DNA of 64,000 bases from Ricordea florida (taxonomy: Eukaryota > Cnidaria > Anthozoa > Corallimorpharia > Ricordeidae), in the NCBI GenBank assembly GCA_949710005.1, contig OX453274.1, positions 14,389,497-14,453,496 on the forward strand, read 5' to 3'. The position numbers and the translations under genes are program-made. Numbering within the stretch: the first letter of the stretch is position 1; each line of letters starts with the position of its first letter. Below the pieces are notes generated by a model. The model was not told the DNA's origin. It saw only the letters and a list, made by a program, of their open reading frames with translations, and searched no databases. Positions 45,832 to 54,628 of the stretch are shown one piece after another.

Positions 45832-47384
45832 ATGGTTCAATGTTTTGCCCCAGATTGTAATCATCAATCAGAAAGGGAGACATGTAAATTTTTTAGGTTT
45901 CCGAAGGATCCTGTGGAGTTCAATTGGTGGAAAAAGCTCCTAAGGTAAGGTAAAACACGCTAGAAATACCGGCGCTAGGTAGTGGCGTGACGACTCGAAC
46001 AATTGAACTCTGACTCTTTGAATTCTTCTTATTGTTCTTAATCTTCGATATCCCTCTCTCAGTTACTCTTTAAAACAACGGTTTTTAATATGTATCAATA
46101 TTCGTTTGAAATGAATCTGCTTTTAATAGACGAGAAGACCGAAGTCCGGGAAGCAGTTCTCGAGTTTGTAGCTGCCATTTTCGTGAAGGACTGAAAGTAA
46201 ACGGCCCTGAGATATTTAAAAGAAATGCCGATAAACTCTTTCCAAATGCTGAAACACGTACGCCAAAGCGAGCTAAGACGAAGAAGACAAGTTCAGAAGA
46301 CTCGGTTCCGGTTTCTGATATAATCAAGCAGTTAAACGATTCGTACTCATCAAGTGGGGAAGCCTCAAAGTGTGAAACCAGCAATGCCTCTATGCAAAAT
46401 GTCCTTCTTGAAGTCGAACTGGAAAACTTGAGAAAGGAATTGCAGGACAGGAAGTCAAATGAACAATATCAAAGAGAAATATACTCGGTAATGGCTTTAA
46501 GAGATGAAGTAATATGTATGGAAACAGGACTACCAAACAAGCAAATATTTTCAATTGTTGTGAACTATGTCAGACGGTTCTCGGCAGAAATTAACTATTT
46601 TTATGGCTGGAGGGTTGAAAGGATCCTGTTGGAAGATCAAGTTTTTATAACCCTTATGAAGTTACGACAGAACTACACAAACCTGCACTTGGCTGAGCTC
46701 TTTCACTGTAGCACTGCAACAATCAGTAATATAATACTTACATTGGTTCATGTATTATACAAGCTACTATATGAAGACTGTTTACAATCTGTGCCATCCA
46801 AAGAGAAGAACAGAACCTCTATGCCAGAATCTTTTTCACTGTTTGGGCATTGCAAAATGGTCATCGACTGCACTGATATAGAAATTGCAGCACCTGGTTT
46901 AATGAGTGACCAAAAATTGACTTACTCAACATACAGGGGAATGAACTCCTTCAAGACACTTATTGGTGTTGCACCAAATGCTGTTATTACCCATGTTAGT
47001 AAATTGTTTCCAGGCTCAACATCAGATAAAGCCATTGTGGAAAAATCTGGTGTACTAGAACACTTTAAACCTGGGGATCTGATACTTGCTGACAAAGGCT
47101 TTTTGATAGCTGATATTGTTCCAAATGGTGTGTCTATTAATATTCCCCCATTTTTATATAATGGGAAATTTAACGAGAGTGAACTTAAGCTAACTAAGAC
47201 TATTGCACGGTGCAGAATTCATGTGGAAAGGGCAAATGCACGCCTCAAAGATTTCAAGATTCTAACCTTCATTCCACCATACTTGAGATGCTACACTGAA
47301 AAAGTTTTGAAATTATGTGCTGGCTTGGTAAACTTACAAAACTCCCTCATTAGAGAAGTTAGAGATTCTGTTGACATGGAATAG
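45832..47384 (+). CDS. THAP-domain DDE transposase (two exons)
   Basis: Exon 1 is 45832-45944 (ATG start, donor AAG|GTAAGG) and exon 2 is 46130-47384 (acceptor ATAG|). The join restores one frame of 455 residues. The N-terminal THAP zinc finger has C-x4-C (VQCFAPDCNH), the conserved Trp (FNWWKK) and C-x2-H (VCSCHF), then LFPNA. A basic linker and coiled-coil segment follow. A helix-turn-helix-like region (LAELFHCSTATISNIILTLV) precedes the DDE_Tnp_4 domain with Asp in VIDCTDIEI, Asp in LILADKGF and Glu in HVERANARLKDF. All three catalytic acids are present and there are no stops. It would bind the TIRs and catalyse transposition in the nucleus. Confidence 0.9.
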
Positions 47385-47703
47385 AATTATTTTTTTCTAA
47401 TTCTTGGTTGGGTATAGTTGAGATGAAACATGCATCCCTAGCTGTGAGCTTAATTTTGATACTTAGAACATGCTGCATGTATAGCATAATATGATTTTGT
47501 TTGATTCCATTAAATGTTTATATCCCTACAGTCTTGATTGCAGTGTTTTGAGTATTCACTTTTGCAAAACTTAAAATAAAAGTGAGTGTTTCAACTGACA
47601 TTCATCTCTGTTTATTTCATGTTAAGATTTTACTGTAATTGTAGTTGTTACCATCTATTTGAAAAGGAAGAAAAAGGAGTGGCTTAACCTGGTAAATGTG
47701 TAT

Positions 47704-47998
47704 TAAGTAATGGTCCGCGTAAGAACTAGGCAAAAGAACAATAGGCTAGTGCAATAGCTCTAACTTTTGATTGGCGCATAGAACAATGCTAATATTTGAC
47801 CGTGAGGTAGACAGGAGGGACCAGGGGAAAACTAAGGAGAAAAATGTTGTTTATGTCGGGTTTTTCATTGTTTTTCGGCGATTTTTGGCCGTCCACCAAT
47901 CAGATTCGTCGATTTAATTGATATTAACAATTAAGAGTTCACACTTTTGAATCGATTTTGCGTTTGACCTGCCTAGTTCTTACGCGGACCATTACTTA
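47704..47998. mobile_element. MITE nested between the ISL2EU genes
   Basis: Perfect ~27-bp terminal inverted repeats (TAAGTAATGGTCCGCGTAAG... and complement) bound 295 bp. AT flanks both sides. It lies in the 3' intergenic space of the two convergent genes, so it does not disrupt either. Confidence 0.85.
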
Positions 47999-48320
47999 AT
48001 TACGGTAAGCTAGTGTATATAAAAAACAAATAAAAGAAATTATGGAATAGTGGAGCTGCACTCCTTAAAAACAGTGTTTTTGAAAAAATGTTGAATTGCA
48101 TTTTACAGTTTATAAGTTACCCAAAGACTTAAGTTAATTAACATCACAAGTTTGCAAAACACAAGCAATTTATTCTGTACATCACATCAGATGACCACAA
48201 CCCAAAGTTGTTTTTCACAATGCTGAAAAAAACATGCATGAGATCTTAACAATGTTCAGTCTCCAACAATTTCATATGTTCATGAAAATCAGTCTGCGGA
48301 GCTGCTGACTGCCTGTAGCC

Positions 48321-49634
48321 TTACAGTAGATCATTAGAGAATGCTGGAATAATATGCTTAATATAAAAGTCCTTTAAGAGTTGAAGATTGTCAGCCCAGG
48401 CAGGATCTTTCTTGATTTGGAGGATGAGGGTTTCTTTTGTTGTCCACACAACAAAAAAGCAAATCTCCCTTCCAGTTAAATATAACTGTCCTTGTACTTG
48501 ATGCCAGTAAACATGTCCTTTATCGAGTTCATAGTGTCCTTGTGAATTCTTCTTGATATAAAATTTACCTGATGATACTGCTTCTTCTATGGTTAAATCT
48601 CTTTGGGTGAATGGGCACTTCACCTCCAGCAGTGCATACGTGCCTACCAAGCCATCAGGGGAGGCACCTAGCATTCCTGACAGCTCAAGCCAAATCCCAG
48701 ATTCTTCAACACATAGCTTTGTTTTTTGTTCAAACACTTTCTTTGCCTGATTTTCGTTAGTTATGCCCCAATTAATGGCTTGTACCCTTGATAAATCGTA
48801 CTGGCCAAGCACTCGCTTTAGAAGGGATGGAGTGGCTCTCTTGCAGTTTAAGACATTTCCAAAATTGCTGGCTGTGAGTCTTCCTTTCCTTATCATTTGC
48901 CAGGAAGGATTATCTCGTTGTCTTACGGTGGCTTTATTTACGGCTATACGCTTCTCTTCAGAGATACGAAGTTTCTCGGTAAGGTATCTCTTCTTATCCG
49001 CATGATTTAGAAATTCCCGAGACAACACAATCTCTTCTACAGTGATCGCAGGCAGGGCGTTGTTCTTTTCAGGCTCTGGAGAGAGAAGCCACAAAGTACT
49101 GGTAAAGTTGCCGTACTTTTTCAGTTCTTGGTAGAACCAGGAACGATCCTCTTCGTTTACTTCTCTTTTAAGGCAATTATACTCCTTTGAGCAAGGATAT
49201 AACTCTTCTACGGATTTCACTTGGTTTGGGGCCCTGGGCTTTTTCCATTTGCATTCTACATCTGTTCGGCTAAGATTATGGATTCCATAGATAATAAGTG
49301 CCGCGGCATGGCTACATTTATAGTTTCCACGGGGACATTCGCACTTAGCAGACTTTATTTCATTCCCATGAAGAGAAACCTGTATTGCAAAGTAAACATA
49401 GGGAACATTAAAGTTTTATACAAACGATTACGAGTGTTCCGAACTTGTGAGTTTACTTACCGTGACCTTGTAAGACTTGTCCTTCATACTGGCATGTACC
49501 AATCCTATAATCATTCCATTGGAATACTGAAAAGACTCTATATGGTCGGATTTGTAATGATTTTCACCACGTTCGATTGATTTCGGCTCACCAGAAAAGA
49601 AAGAAGTAAGAGAAGTTATCGATATGGCCGCCAT
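48321..49634 (-). CDS. SWIM-YqaJ nuclease of the ISL2EU element (two exons)
   Basis: Minus strand: exon 1 is 49634-49461 (ATG start, donor ACG|GTAAGT, phase 0) and exon 2 is 49379-48321 (acceptor CAATACAG|), 410 residues in all with no stops. Exon 2 starts with a SWIM zinc finger, C-x-C then C-x-H (CECPRGNYKCSH). The YqaJ/lambda-exonuclease-like domain follows: GRLTASNFGNVLN, GASPDGLVG and LLEVKCPF carry the PD-(D/E)xK residues (Asp in PDG, Glu and Lys in EVK). It is the partner nuclease of the ISL2EU transposase. Its exact role in transposition is not known to me. Confidence 0.88.
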
Positions 49635-49712
49635 GTTGGTTCGAATGCTCTTTGTTTAGAACCACTCAAATCGTGCCCATGGTAACGTGACGTCACACTT
49701 CGGTACTCTGTA

Positions 49713-50055
49713 CTTTGTCTTCACCTAACTCACCTTCACAGATATGGCAGTGCGTAGCATTATTGTACTTTACCTTATTTCGTAAATTTGCCTAATATGC
49801 CGCTCCAACGATTGGACAAATATTTGAGCCATATCATCATCCGGTGATGCGGCTGTGTGACTCTTGAGAATAGGCTCACAGATAGCGTCATCACTAGGAT
49901 TGATAAAATAACAAGAGTCAAAAGGTGTGTGTTTTTATATTTTTGAGTGACGCTTTTAGTACTATTCGGTGTGCATGCGTCTGTGGTGTTTGTAAAGTAT
50001 TCGAAATCTGCATATATTACATATATTATAGTTTTAAAAATAAATATATTGTGGA
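49713..50055 (-). pseudogene. Polinton-like PolB, exonuclease start (element 2, upstream of ISL2EU)
   Basis: Minus-strand YVIYADFEYFTNTTDACTP gives the ExoI motif with both acids. Then come SPDDDMAQIFVQSLERHIRQ and YNNATHCHICEGELGEDKV, directly before the ISL2EU TIR. The same frame resumes at 45720. It is truncated on its N-terminal side at about 50055, next to a short hairpin (CGCCGACTTC...GAAGTCGGCG). Confidence 0.8.
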
Positions 50056-51233
50056 CTTCCGCCGACTTCCTTCCGTGAAGTCGGCGACAACGCATTTTAT
50101 TTGAGCGCTTTGCCAAAGCTAAAGGGAGAGATCTGGCACCGCAAAAAGACGGCAGAGAGACAAACCTGAGGAAATGTGGTAAAGAAAGTTATGAAAAAGC
50201 GCGAATTGATGGGCACTACACAAATCATTCTCTTTGGCGAAGCAGTGCTACGCGATTGTATGGTAGTGGTGTTCCAGAAAACCTTAGTCAAGAAACTACT
50301 GGTCATCGGTCTTCCGCTTTAGTCAGAGCCTGTAAATGTACGTCATCGACACTTGAAAGGGAAGCAACCAAAATTTGCAGGATTCTCTTTCAAAATAGGC
50401 TGTAATTGATGAATAGAAAAAAGACGAAAACGGTGCTGGGCAAACCTACACTGCACAAGATCGAGGATAAAGGAGTAAAACTGGAAAAATGCGACCAAGA
50501 GAGTAGAGTAGTAATCAGTCAGTTGTTGTTAGCACTTATTAAACTAAAAGTGTTATTTCTTATAAATGAACTTCTGACTAGAATATTTCTTAATACACTA
50601 AACTGTGGGCCATTCTATTCTTGTCCTTGATTCCGTTTATTCTCAGTGTTTGAGAGTTTTTGAAGTGGCACTTCGGGACAAAAAAATGAGGTGCAATAAA
50701 CGAGAGTTAGACCGAAACGGTGCTGTCGACAAAGTCGGTTCTAAATTATCTGGGACAGTGCTCTGTACAAACATGGAACTGGCTAGAACAGGATAACTAC
50801 AGTATTTTCTATATTGTAGCCTGTATAGTGCAATACTTAAAATATTGCAGGGTGCAGGCTACAAGATTAAAAATATTGCATCCTGTTTGATTTAGCGCGT
50901 TTATTACATATTACCCATGATAATTTCCCCGCTGACAAAAAGAACCGCCCACGTTTTCCTTGGACAGTTGTTTTAGCATCTCTAAGGCTCCAATCGTTGA
51001 TTATAATGTGAAGAGAGAACCATAGGATTGAAGAGGATCAGTAATTATTTAAGGATAAAGTAGCAGATAAGGCCTATTGAGAACGACACAAATTGAAGTT
51101 TTCTACTAATTGGACGAGAAGCAGATAAATTGCTTTGGTTCACTTACCCATTGGTTTGAAAGAGGTCAAATTAGGTTGTTCTCTTATTCTGCATAACTAA
51201 GTACGATTACTTTTTAATGTTGTTTCATTGCAG
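50056..51233. other. Region without recognised genes (intron before Ig exon 2)
   Basis: No coding signal supported. ATATTGTAGCC-type inverted phrases near 50811-50870 and AAAATATTGCA repeats are present. Confidence 0.4.
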
Positions 51234-51605
51234 CAAGCCAAGTAGTCTTTAATTCAACGTATGGTGGAGCAGACGTTCTAGGGATTGTAGGATCTGCTGT
51301 TAACTTCTCTTGGACTTTTACTGGTGATGCAGACAGAATTGTATGGGGAACCAAAGAAACAACCAGTGATACCATAAAAGATGATCTGGTCATTTTAACC
51401 ACCGGTGGATCATCACCCGTAACACTCCCTGCGCAGTATGATGGACGTGTCAGCGGATCCTGGGATGGAAAAACAGCTCCTGGTCATGTTGTCTTTACAC
51501 TCAGTTCAATTAAAAACGAGGATGACAAGTTCTATGTTTGCCGGGTTGAACCCAGCAGTATTCTGGGTACAAAAATAAGTGACAAATTACATCTGGTGGT
51601 AAGAG
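51234..51605 (+). CDS. Ig-like domain exon of gene 2
   Basis: The acceptor TTCATTGCAG|CA and donor AAGAG|GTGAGT bound a 372-bp phase 1-1 exon encoding ~124 residues. Ig V-type features: VNFSWTFTG (B/C strands, Ser where the B-strand Cys is expected), IVWGTKETT, and the E-F region FTLSSIKNEDDKFYVCRVEP with D-x-F-x-V-C, so only the F-strand Cys is kept. It is paralogous to 25461-25820, sharing ASQV, TWTFTG/SWTFTG, the 'RV(N/S)G-W-G' turn and VAFTL/VVFTL. The frame is intact despite surrounding transposons, suggesting a maintained gene. Confidence 0.82.
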
Positions 51606-51906
51606 GTGAGTGGGAAGACATTCATTCTGTTACTTATTCAATTTTCGTCCACCAAAACATTTGGAGACTAAAGTAGTAAGGGGGGTCACTATAGGAGAAA
51701 TGGAGGCTTCTAATTGGCTGTTGAAAAATTAGCATACTGGTCAAACCGGTTATGCAAATGGCGAAAACCGGTTTGACGAGTATGCAAATTGGGGTCCACC
51801 GGTGTCCACCGGTTTTTGGGGGGTGGAACGGGTTTTTTTTTGTTGGGGGGTGGGACGGGTTGTTGTCAAGGATGATGATGATGCCGCCCCATTTGGAACG
51901 AGAGTA

Positions 51907-52227
51907 TCAATAAAAGAAAACAAATGGCAAAATAAAGTACAATTCATGTTGTTTATTGTTTTTCACTGTCACATCCACATGGTCTTTCATCTCCTTTGCC
52001 TTAATTTTTTTGTCAAGAAACTTGGCGAAATGATAAGTTGGTGCTAAAAAAAATTTGGTGAGTCTTACTGGGGTGGATTTTTTGCCAAATTTGTTGAGCT
52101 CTTTTTCCATGCCATCCAGTTTCACGTGGTCAAGGAGTTCAAATGCTTCACGTGACAAATTTCCACCACGCATGGTGCGTCCTCTTCTTCGTCTTCGTTT
52201 AGAGCGTGTTCTTTTCTTTCGTACCAT
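51907..52227 (-). CDS. Basic protein 1 of the Maverick (106 aa)
   Basis: The ATG at 52227 is chosen because the frame upstream lacks an ATG. The N-terminus is extremely basic (VRKKRTRSKRRRRRGRTMR). It is followed by a mixed helical part (EAFELLDHVKLDGMEKELNK) and a Lys-rich stretch, and ends ILPFVFFY. It could be a DNA-condensing virion protein, as in adenoviruses, inferred from composition and position only. It is the last ORF of the leftward block. Confidence 0.6.
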   Translation of the reverse strand: MVRKKRTRSKRRRRRGRTMRGGNLSREAFELLDHVKLDGMEKELNKFGKKSTPVRLTKFFLAPTYHFAKFLDKKIKAKEMKDHVDVTVKNNKQHELYFILPFVFFY

Positions 52228-52253
52228 CACCAAGTACCATTGAAAGGGGGAGG

Positions 52254-52397
52254 TCACCAAGTACCAATGAAAGGGGGAAATCGCCTGTACTTGTTAACAA
52301 GTTTTCTTAATCTGTTTTGTTTGCCTCCGTACTGTCTTATTCGTTTGAACACTCTTTTGTATCTTTTGACGCGTCTCCCTTTAGGCATGACGGTCAA
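52254..52397 (-). CDS. Basic protein 2 of the Maverick, behind a splice acceptor
   Basis: ATG at 52388, 44 residues (MPKGRRVKRYKRVFKRIRQY...FPPFIGTW), about one third Arg/Lys. The frame is also open back to 52397, the base after TTTCATTTCCAG|, again phase 0 (TTGACCGTCATG). It resembles small core proteins of DNA viruses in composition. The stop at 52254-52256 nearly touches the next ORF. Upstream lies a CA/GT microsatellite (52447-52466). Confidence 0.6.
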   Translation of the reverse strand: MTVMPKGRRVKRYKRVFKRIRQYGGKQNRLRKLVNKYRRFPPFIGTW

Positions 52398-52526
52398 CTG
52401 GAAATGAAAGGGAAACGGGTGGTGTCGAGCTTTTTTATGGGTACAGACCACACACACACACACACATGAAGAGGATGCAACGTTTTTTTTAATGGAAACA
52501 GTCACCATGATGACTTTTACAACATG

Positions 52527-52829
52527 TTACCATGATTCATAGATAGATGGTATTTTACTGAATCTATAGAACAATGATCTGAAATAACGCCTCGATAAGG
52601 GACCATGGATCGGTTCAAAACGTTGATAAGCACTACAGAAATGACAAAGACAAGACACATGATGGGGATTCACATACGTTAAATAATCTTGACAGTGAAT
52701 GCATTGATGCGTGCAAACGTCTGGCATTTCACATAGGGTACATTGAAAAGGACATGGACAAAGTTCTCGTAAAAAAGGTCTCATGTACCCTTGATGATCG
52801 TCCTCGTCACTATCGTCATCACTATTGTC
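52527..52829 (-). CDS. Cassette: acidic start plus Cys-rich domain (100 aa)
   Basis: Open in phase 0 directly after TTTTTTTGTAG|. It begins DNSDDDSDEDDHQGYMRPF, without an ATG at the junction (first ATG at 52784). It continues with a Cys/His-rich part (CPCPFQCTLCEMPDVCTHQC, CLCHFCSAYQRF) that could bind zinc as a RING- or B-box-like finger. It is the longest cassette of the array. The acidic start is paralogous to the two cassettes upstream of it. Confidence 0.6.
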   Translation of the reverse strand, partial: DNSDDDSDEDDHQGYMRPFLRELCPCPFQCTLCEMPDVCTHQCIHCQDYLTYVNPHHVSCLCHFCSAYQRFEPIHGPLSRRYFRSLFYRFSKIPSIYESW

Positions 52830-52857
52830 CTACAAAAAAAATAATCATTGGATTCAT

Positions 52858-52953
52858 CTACATCGTTTTACATTCGTTGGCATTTTGGATGGAATCTCTC
52901 ATAAACTCTTCAGTATGACTATATTCTTGATCGCTATCGTCATGCCTATCGTC
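52858..52953 (-). CDS. Cassette: short acidic ORF (31 aa)
   Basis: Phase 0 after TTTTTTTTGTAG|. Begins DDRHDDSDQEYSHTEEFMRD and ends TAG. The start resembles those of 52829 and 53208, suggesting duplication of exon and acceptor together. Confidence 0.45.
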   Translation of the reverse strand, partial: DDRHDDSDQEYSHTEEFMRDSIQNANECKTM

Positions 52954-53025
52954 CTACAAAAAAAATTTTAAACAAAATTACTGCAGGGATAGAGTACCTA
53001 TGTGCCAGAAGAGAGCATCACACCC

Positions 53026-53208
53026 CTAACAATCGCAATAATCTATCCTGTCCATCATGTGGTAACAATAGTGACAATCACAACCACAATACGTGTACTG
53101 ATCTACATCTTTGTTACAGTCATCACAATGACAAGCTGCCAAGTCAAAAAGTAGTTCGGAACTATCATTATCCTCAGATACACTACTCTCATCATCGGTA
53201 TCTTCATC
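53026..53208 (-). CDS. Cassette: acidic start plus Cys/His-rich tail (60 aa)
   Basis: Phase 0 after TCTTTTTTCAG|. DEDTDDESSVSEDNDSSELL is followed by a tail with many Cys and His (CHCDDCNKDV, YCGCDCHYCYHMMDR), ending TAG. Possible metal binding. No ATG at the junction. Confidence 0.5.
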   Translation of the reverse strand, partial: DEDTDDESSVSEDNDSSELLFDLAACHCDDCNKDVDQYTYCGCDCHYCYHMMDRIDYCDC

Positions 53209-53240
53209 CTGAAAAAAGAGGATGATTTGTTTTTTAATCA

Positions 53241-53380
53241 TCATCTGAGACATCGTCTTAACGCATGAAAAATCATCAAATCAGCGTAAAAAACACATTC
53301 AATATCGACACCATCCGTTTCAGGGATATTGGAATCTATCCGAAAAAAAAACTTGTACAATCATCAATGGATTGAGTTAT
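53241..53380 (-). pseudogene. Cassette: ITQSIDDCT family, member 3, frameshifted
   Basis: After GTTTTCCAG| it begins ITQSIDDCTS and runs into nine T residues, where the frame ends at a TAG (53336-53338). In the other frame a homologous continuation is readable to about 53241 (DSNIPETDGVDIECV...). A homopolymer length error or mutation would explain it. Confidence 0.55.
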
Positions 53381-53394
53381 CTGGAAAACAAAGT

Positions 53395-53550
53395 TCAATC
53401 GCCCATGAATAAACGTCGAACCCTTCGTCTACATTCCATCAAGTTATCATAAGTGCGTAACATGTGATAGATTTGAATCATATCAATGTGGGCAACGGGT
53501 CCATCTACTAACGAAACAAAACGTGTACAATCATCAATGGATTGAATCAT
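53395..53550 (-). CDS. Cassette: ITQSIDDCT family, member 2 (51 aa)
   Basis: After TTTTTTTTCACAG| it begins with ATG: MIQSIDDCTRFVSLVDGPVA, then IYHMLRTYDNLMEC and a basic end (RRRVRRLFMGD). Mostly helical by composition. Its neighbours start with ATA at the same codon, so the ATG here is not needed if a leader supplies the start. Confidence 0.55.
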   Translation of the reverse strand: MIQSIDDCTRFVSLVDGPVAHIDMIQIYHMLRTYDNLMECRRRVRRLFMGD

Positions 53551-53565
53551 CTGTGAAAAAAAAGA

Positions 53566-53712
53566 CTATAAATCACGCATACTTCGAAACGTTCTGGAGG
53601 CATGTAATAAATCATCGTAAATATCTAACATATCCAATAGAACGGATTCTTCTACTACTTCGTTGAACTTTTCTCTACACAAGCTTGTACATTCATCAAT
53701 CAATTGGGTTAT
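53566..53712 (-). CDS. Cassette: ITQSIDDCT family, member 1 (48 aa)
   Basis: After TTTTTTTTTCACAG| it begins ITQLIDECTSLCREKFNEVV and continues LLDMLDIYDDLLHASRTFRS, ending TAG. There is no ATG in its first 27 codons, yet similarity to members 2 and 3 begins at the very first codon after AG. That is strong evidence that translation enters through a splice junction. Confidence 0.55.
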   Translation of the reverse strand: MTQLIDECTSLCREKFNEVVEESVLLDMLDIYDDLLHASRTFRSMRDL

Positions 53713-53732
53713 CTGTGAAAAAAAAAGAAAGG

Positions 53733-53846
53733 CTAATAATATAGGAAATGAATAAAATCTCGACCATAGAAAGAGGATATTAGTTTTAATATCTTCTTCT
53801 TTCTTGATTTAGCCCTTAGGATGTCTTCGTTTATACGGATGATGCT
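53733..53846 (-). CDS. Cassette: basic/hydrophobic 37 aa
   Basis: Phase 0 after TTTTATTTTCGTAG|. SIIRINEDILRAKSRKKKIL is followed by KLISSFYGRDFIHFLYY and TAG. No ATG anywhere in the cassette, so it can only be translated as a fusion. Confidence 0.5.
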   Translation of the reverse strand, partial: SIIRINEDILRAKSRKKKILKLISSFYGRDFIHFLYY

Positions 53847-53956
53847 CTACGAAAATAAAAAAAAAAACATCATGTAAGGTGGAAAATCGATCCTCGTTTT
53901 TAAATGGTGTTCTCTATTCATAAAAAAAAGGTGTTTTAAACGTGTCCAACAAGGAT

Positions 53957-54094
53957 TCAACGGCAAGTTGTTTCGGTATAAATAAATATAAATGTCTGAA
54001 TACTAAGTAGCGGCCGATATAAATATAAATGTCTGAATACTAAGTAGCGGCCGATACTCGGTTCTGGATGATAGAAACGGGTTTCGGGATAGAT
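53957..54094 (-). pseudogene. Cassette with 37-bp tandem duplication
   Basis: Phase 0 after TTTTTTTTTCAG|. Begins IYPETRFYHPEPSIGRYLVF. A perfect 37-bp tandem duplication (about 53979-54052) shifts the frame, giving an early TGA at 53957. A longer open frame exists past that point in the pre-duplication phase. No ATG at the junction. Confidence 0.5.
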
Positions 54095-54108
54095 CTGAAA
54101 AAAAAAGT

Positions 54109-54342
54109 CTAAGTGAAAAACGAAGTTAAAAATTGTTTAGCGAGAGATCGACGATACGCTTTCACAGCATGAAAGAGAATTTGACTGGTAAAGGCATACA
54201 CATTACGGTGACGAAAATGGTCGTGATAGAGTAATCTCGAAGCTAACGTTTCGATCATACTATGACTGTTTGATGAGTCTCGTCTTATACTGCTAAAGAA
54301 TTCTGCTCTGGATCTATCCTCATTTCGGAGTCTGAAATACAT
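54109..54342 (-). CDS. Cassette: 77-aa basic protein
   Basis: The ATG immediately follows TTCATGTCTACAG|. MYFRLRNEDRSRAEFFSSIR, then SMIETLASRLLYHDHFRHRN and an Arg-rich C-terminus (KAYRRSLAKQFLTSFFT). It is one of the few cassettes with its own ATG at the junction. No recognised domain. Confidence 0.55.
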   Translation of the reverse strand: MYFRLRNEDRSRAEFFSSIRRDSSNSHSMIETLASRLLYHDHFRHRNVYAFTSQILFHAVKAYRRSLAKQFLTSFFT

Positions 54343-54363
54343 CTGTAGACATGAAAAAAAAAA

Positions 54364-54537
54364 CTAATTATCAGCTCTATGTTGTGTATTGTGAAGAACC
54401 ATGAGGTACGAGTCCCATTCTTCCAAACTTAATGAACGACGAAATCCATATCTTAGCAAATAAATGGTGTTCGTGGTTGAAAATACAGGACAACTATGAT
54501 ATGCAACTAAACCTCCGTGAATCATACGACTACAAAC
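54364..54537 (-). CDS. Cassette: 57-aa ORF
   Basis: Phase 0 after TTTTTTTTTTAG|. VCSRMIHGGLVAYHSCPVFS, then IYLLRYGFRRSLSLEEWDSY, ending TAG. The first ATG is codon 5. No recognised domain. The helix-turn-like spacing 'GFRRSLSLEEWDSYL' is noted only. Confidence 0.5.
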   Translation of the reverse strand, partial: VCSRMIHGGLVAYHSCPVFSTTNTIYLLRYGFRRSLSLEEWDSYLMVLHNTQHRADN

Positions 54538-54628
54538 CTAAAAAAAAAAGAAAAGAAAAGAAAAAAAATCATACGACTCATCTCGACAAGATGGTGTGCC
54601 TAAAAGACATTTATGCATGCCATACGGA

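Larger units (their letters stand above)
45723..49710. mobile_element. ISL2EU-type DNA transposon, apparently intact coding capacity
   Basis: Imperfect terminal inverted repeats start GAGTACCGAAG at the left and end CTTCGGTACTCTG at the right. They share ACGTCACGTTACCATGG and GGTTCTAAACAAA over ~60 bp. TA flanks both sides (45721-45722 and 49711-49712), and two bases seem lost at the left tip. Two convergent genes, a THAP-DDE transposase and a SWIM-YqaJ nuclease, are both open. This gene pair and a TA duplication are the hallmark of the ISL2EU superfamily (Kapitonov and Jurka). It sits inside PolB. Confidence 0.88.
34330..50055. mobile_element. Decayed Polinton-like element(s) 2 (intron 1 of gene 2)
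   Basis: At least two fragments in opposite orientation. PolB pieces on the + strand (34330-37135) are followed by a conserved hypothetical (-), an unknown gene (-), and then integrase (+), Cys-rich (-), TBP-like (-) and PolB (-) in the same order as element 1. An intact ISL2EU-type transposon sits in PolB. Boundaries are approximate. Confidence 0.7.
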
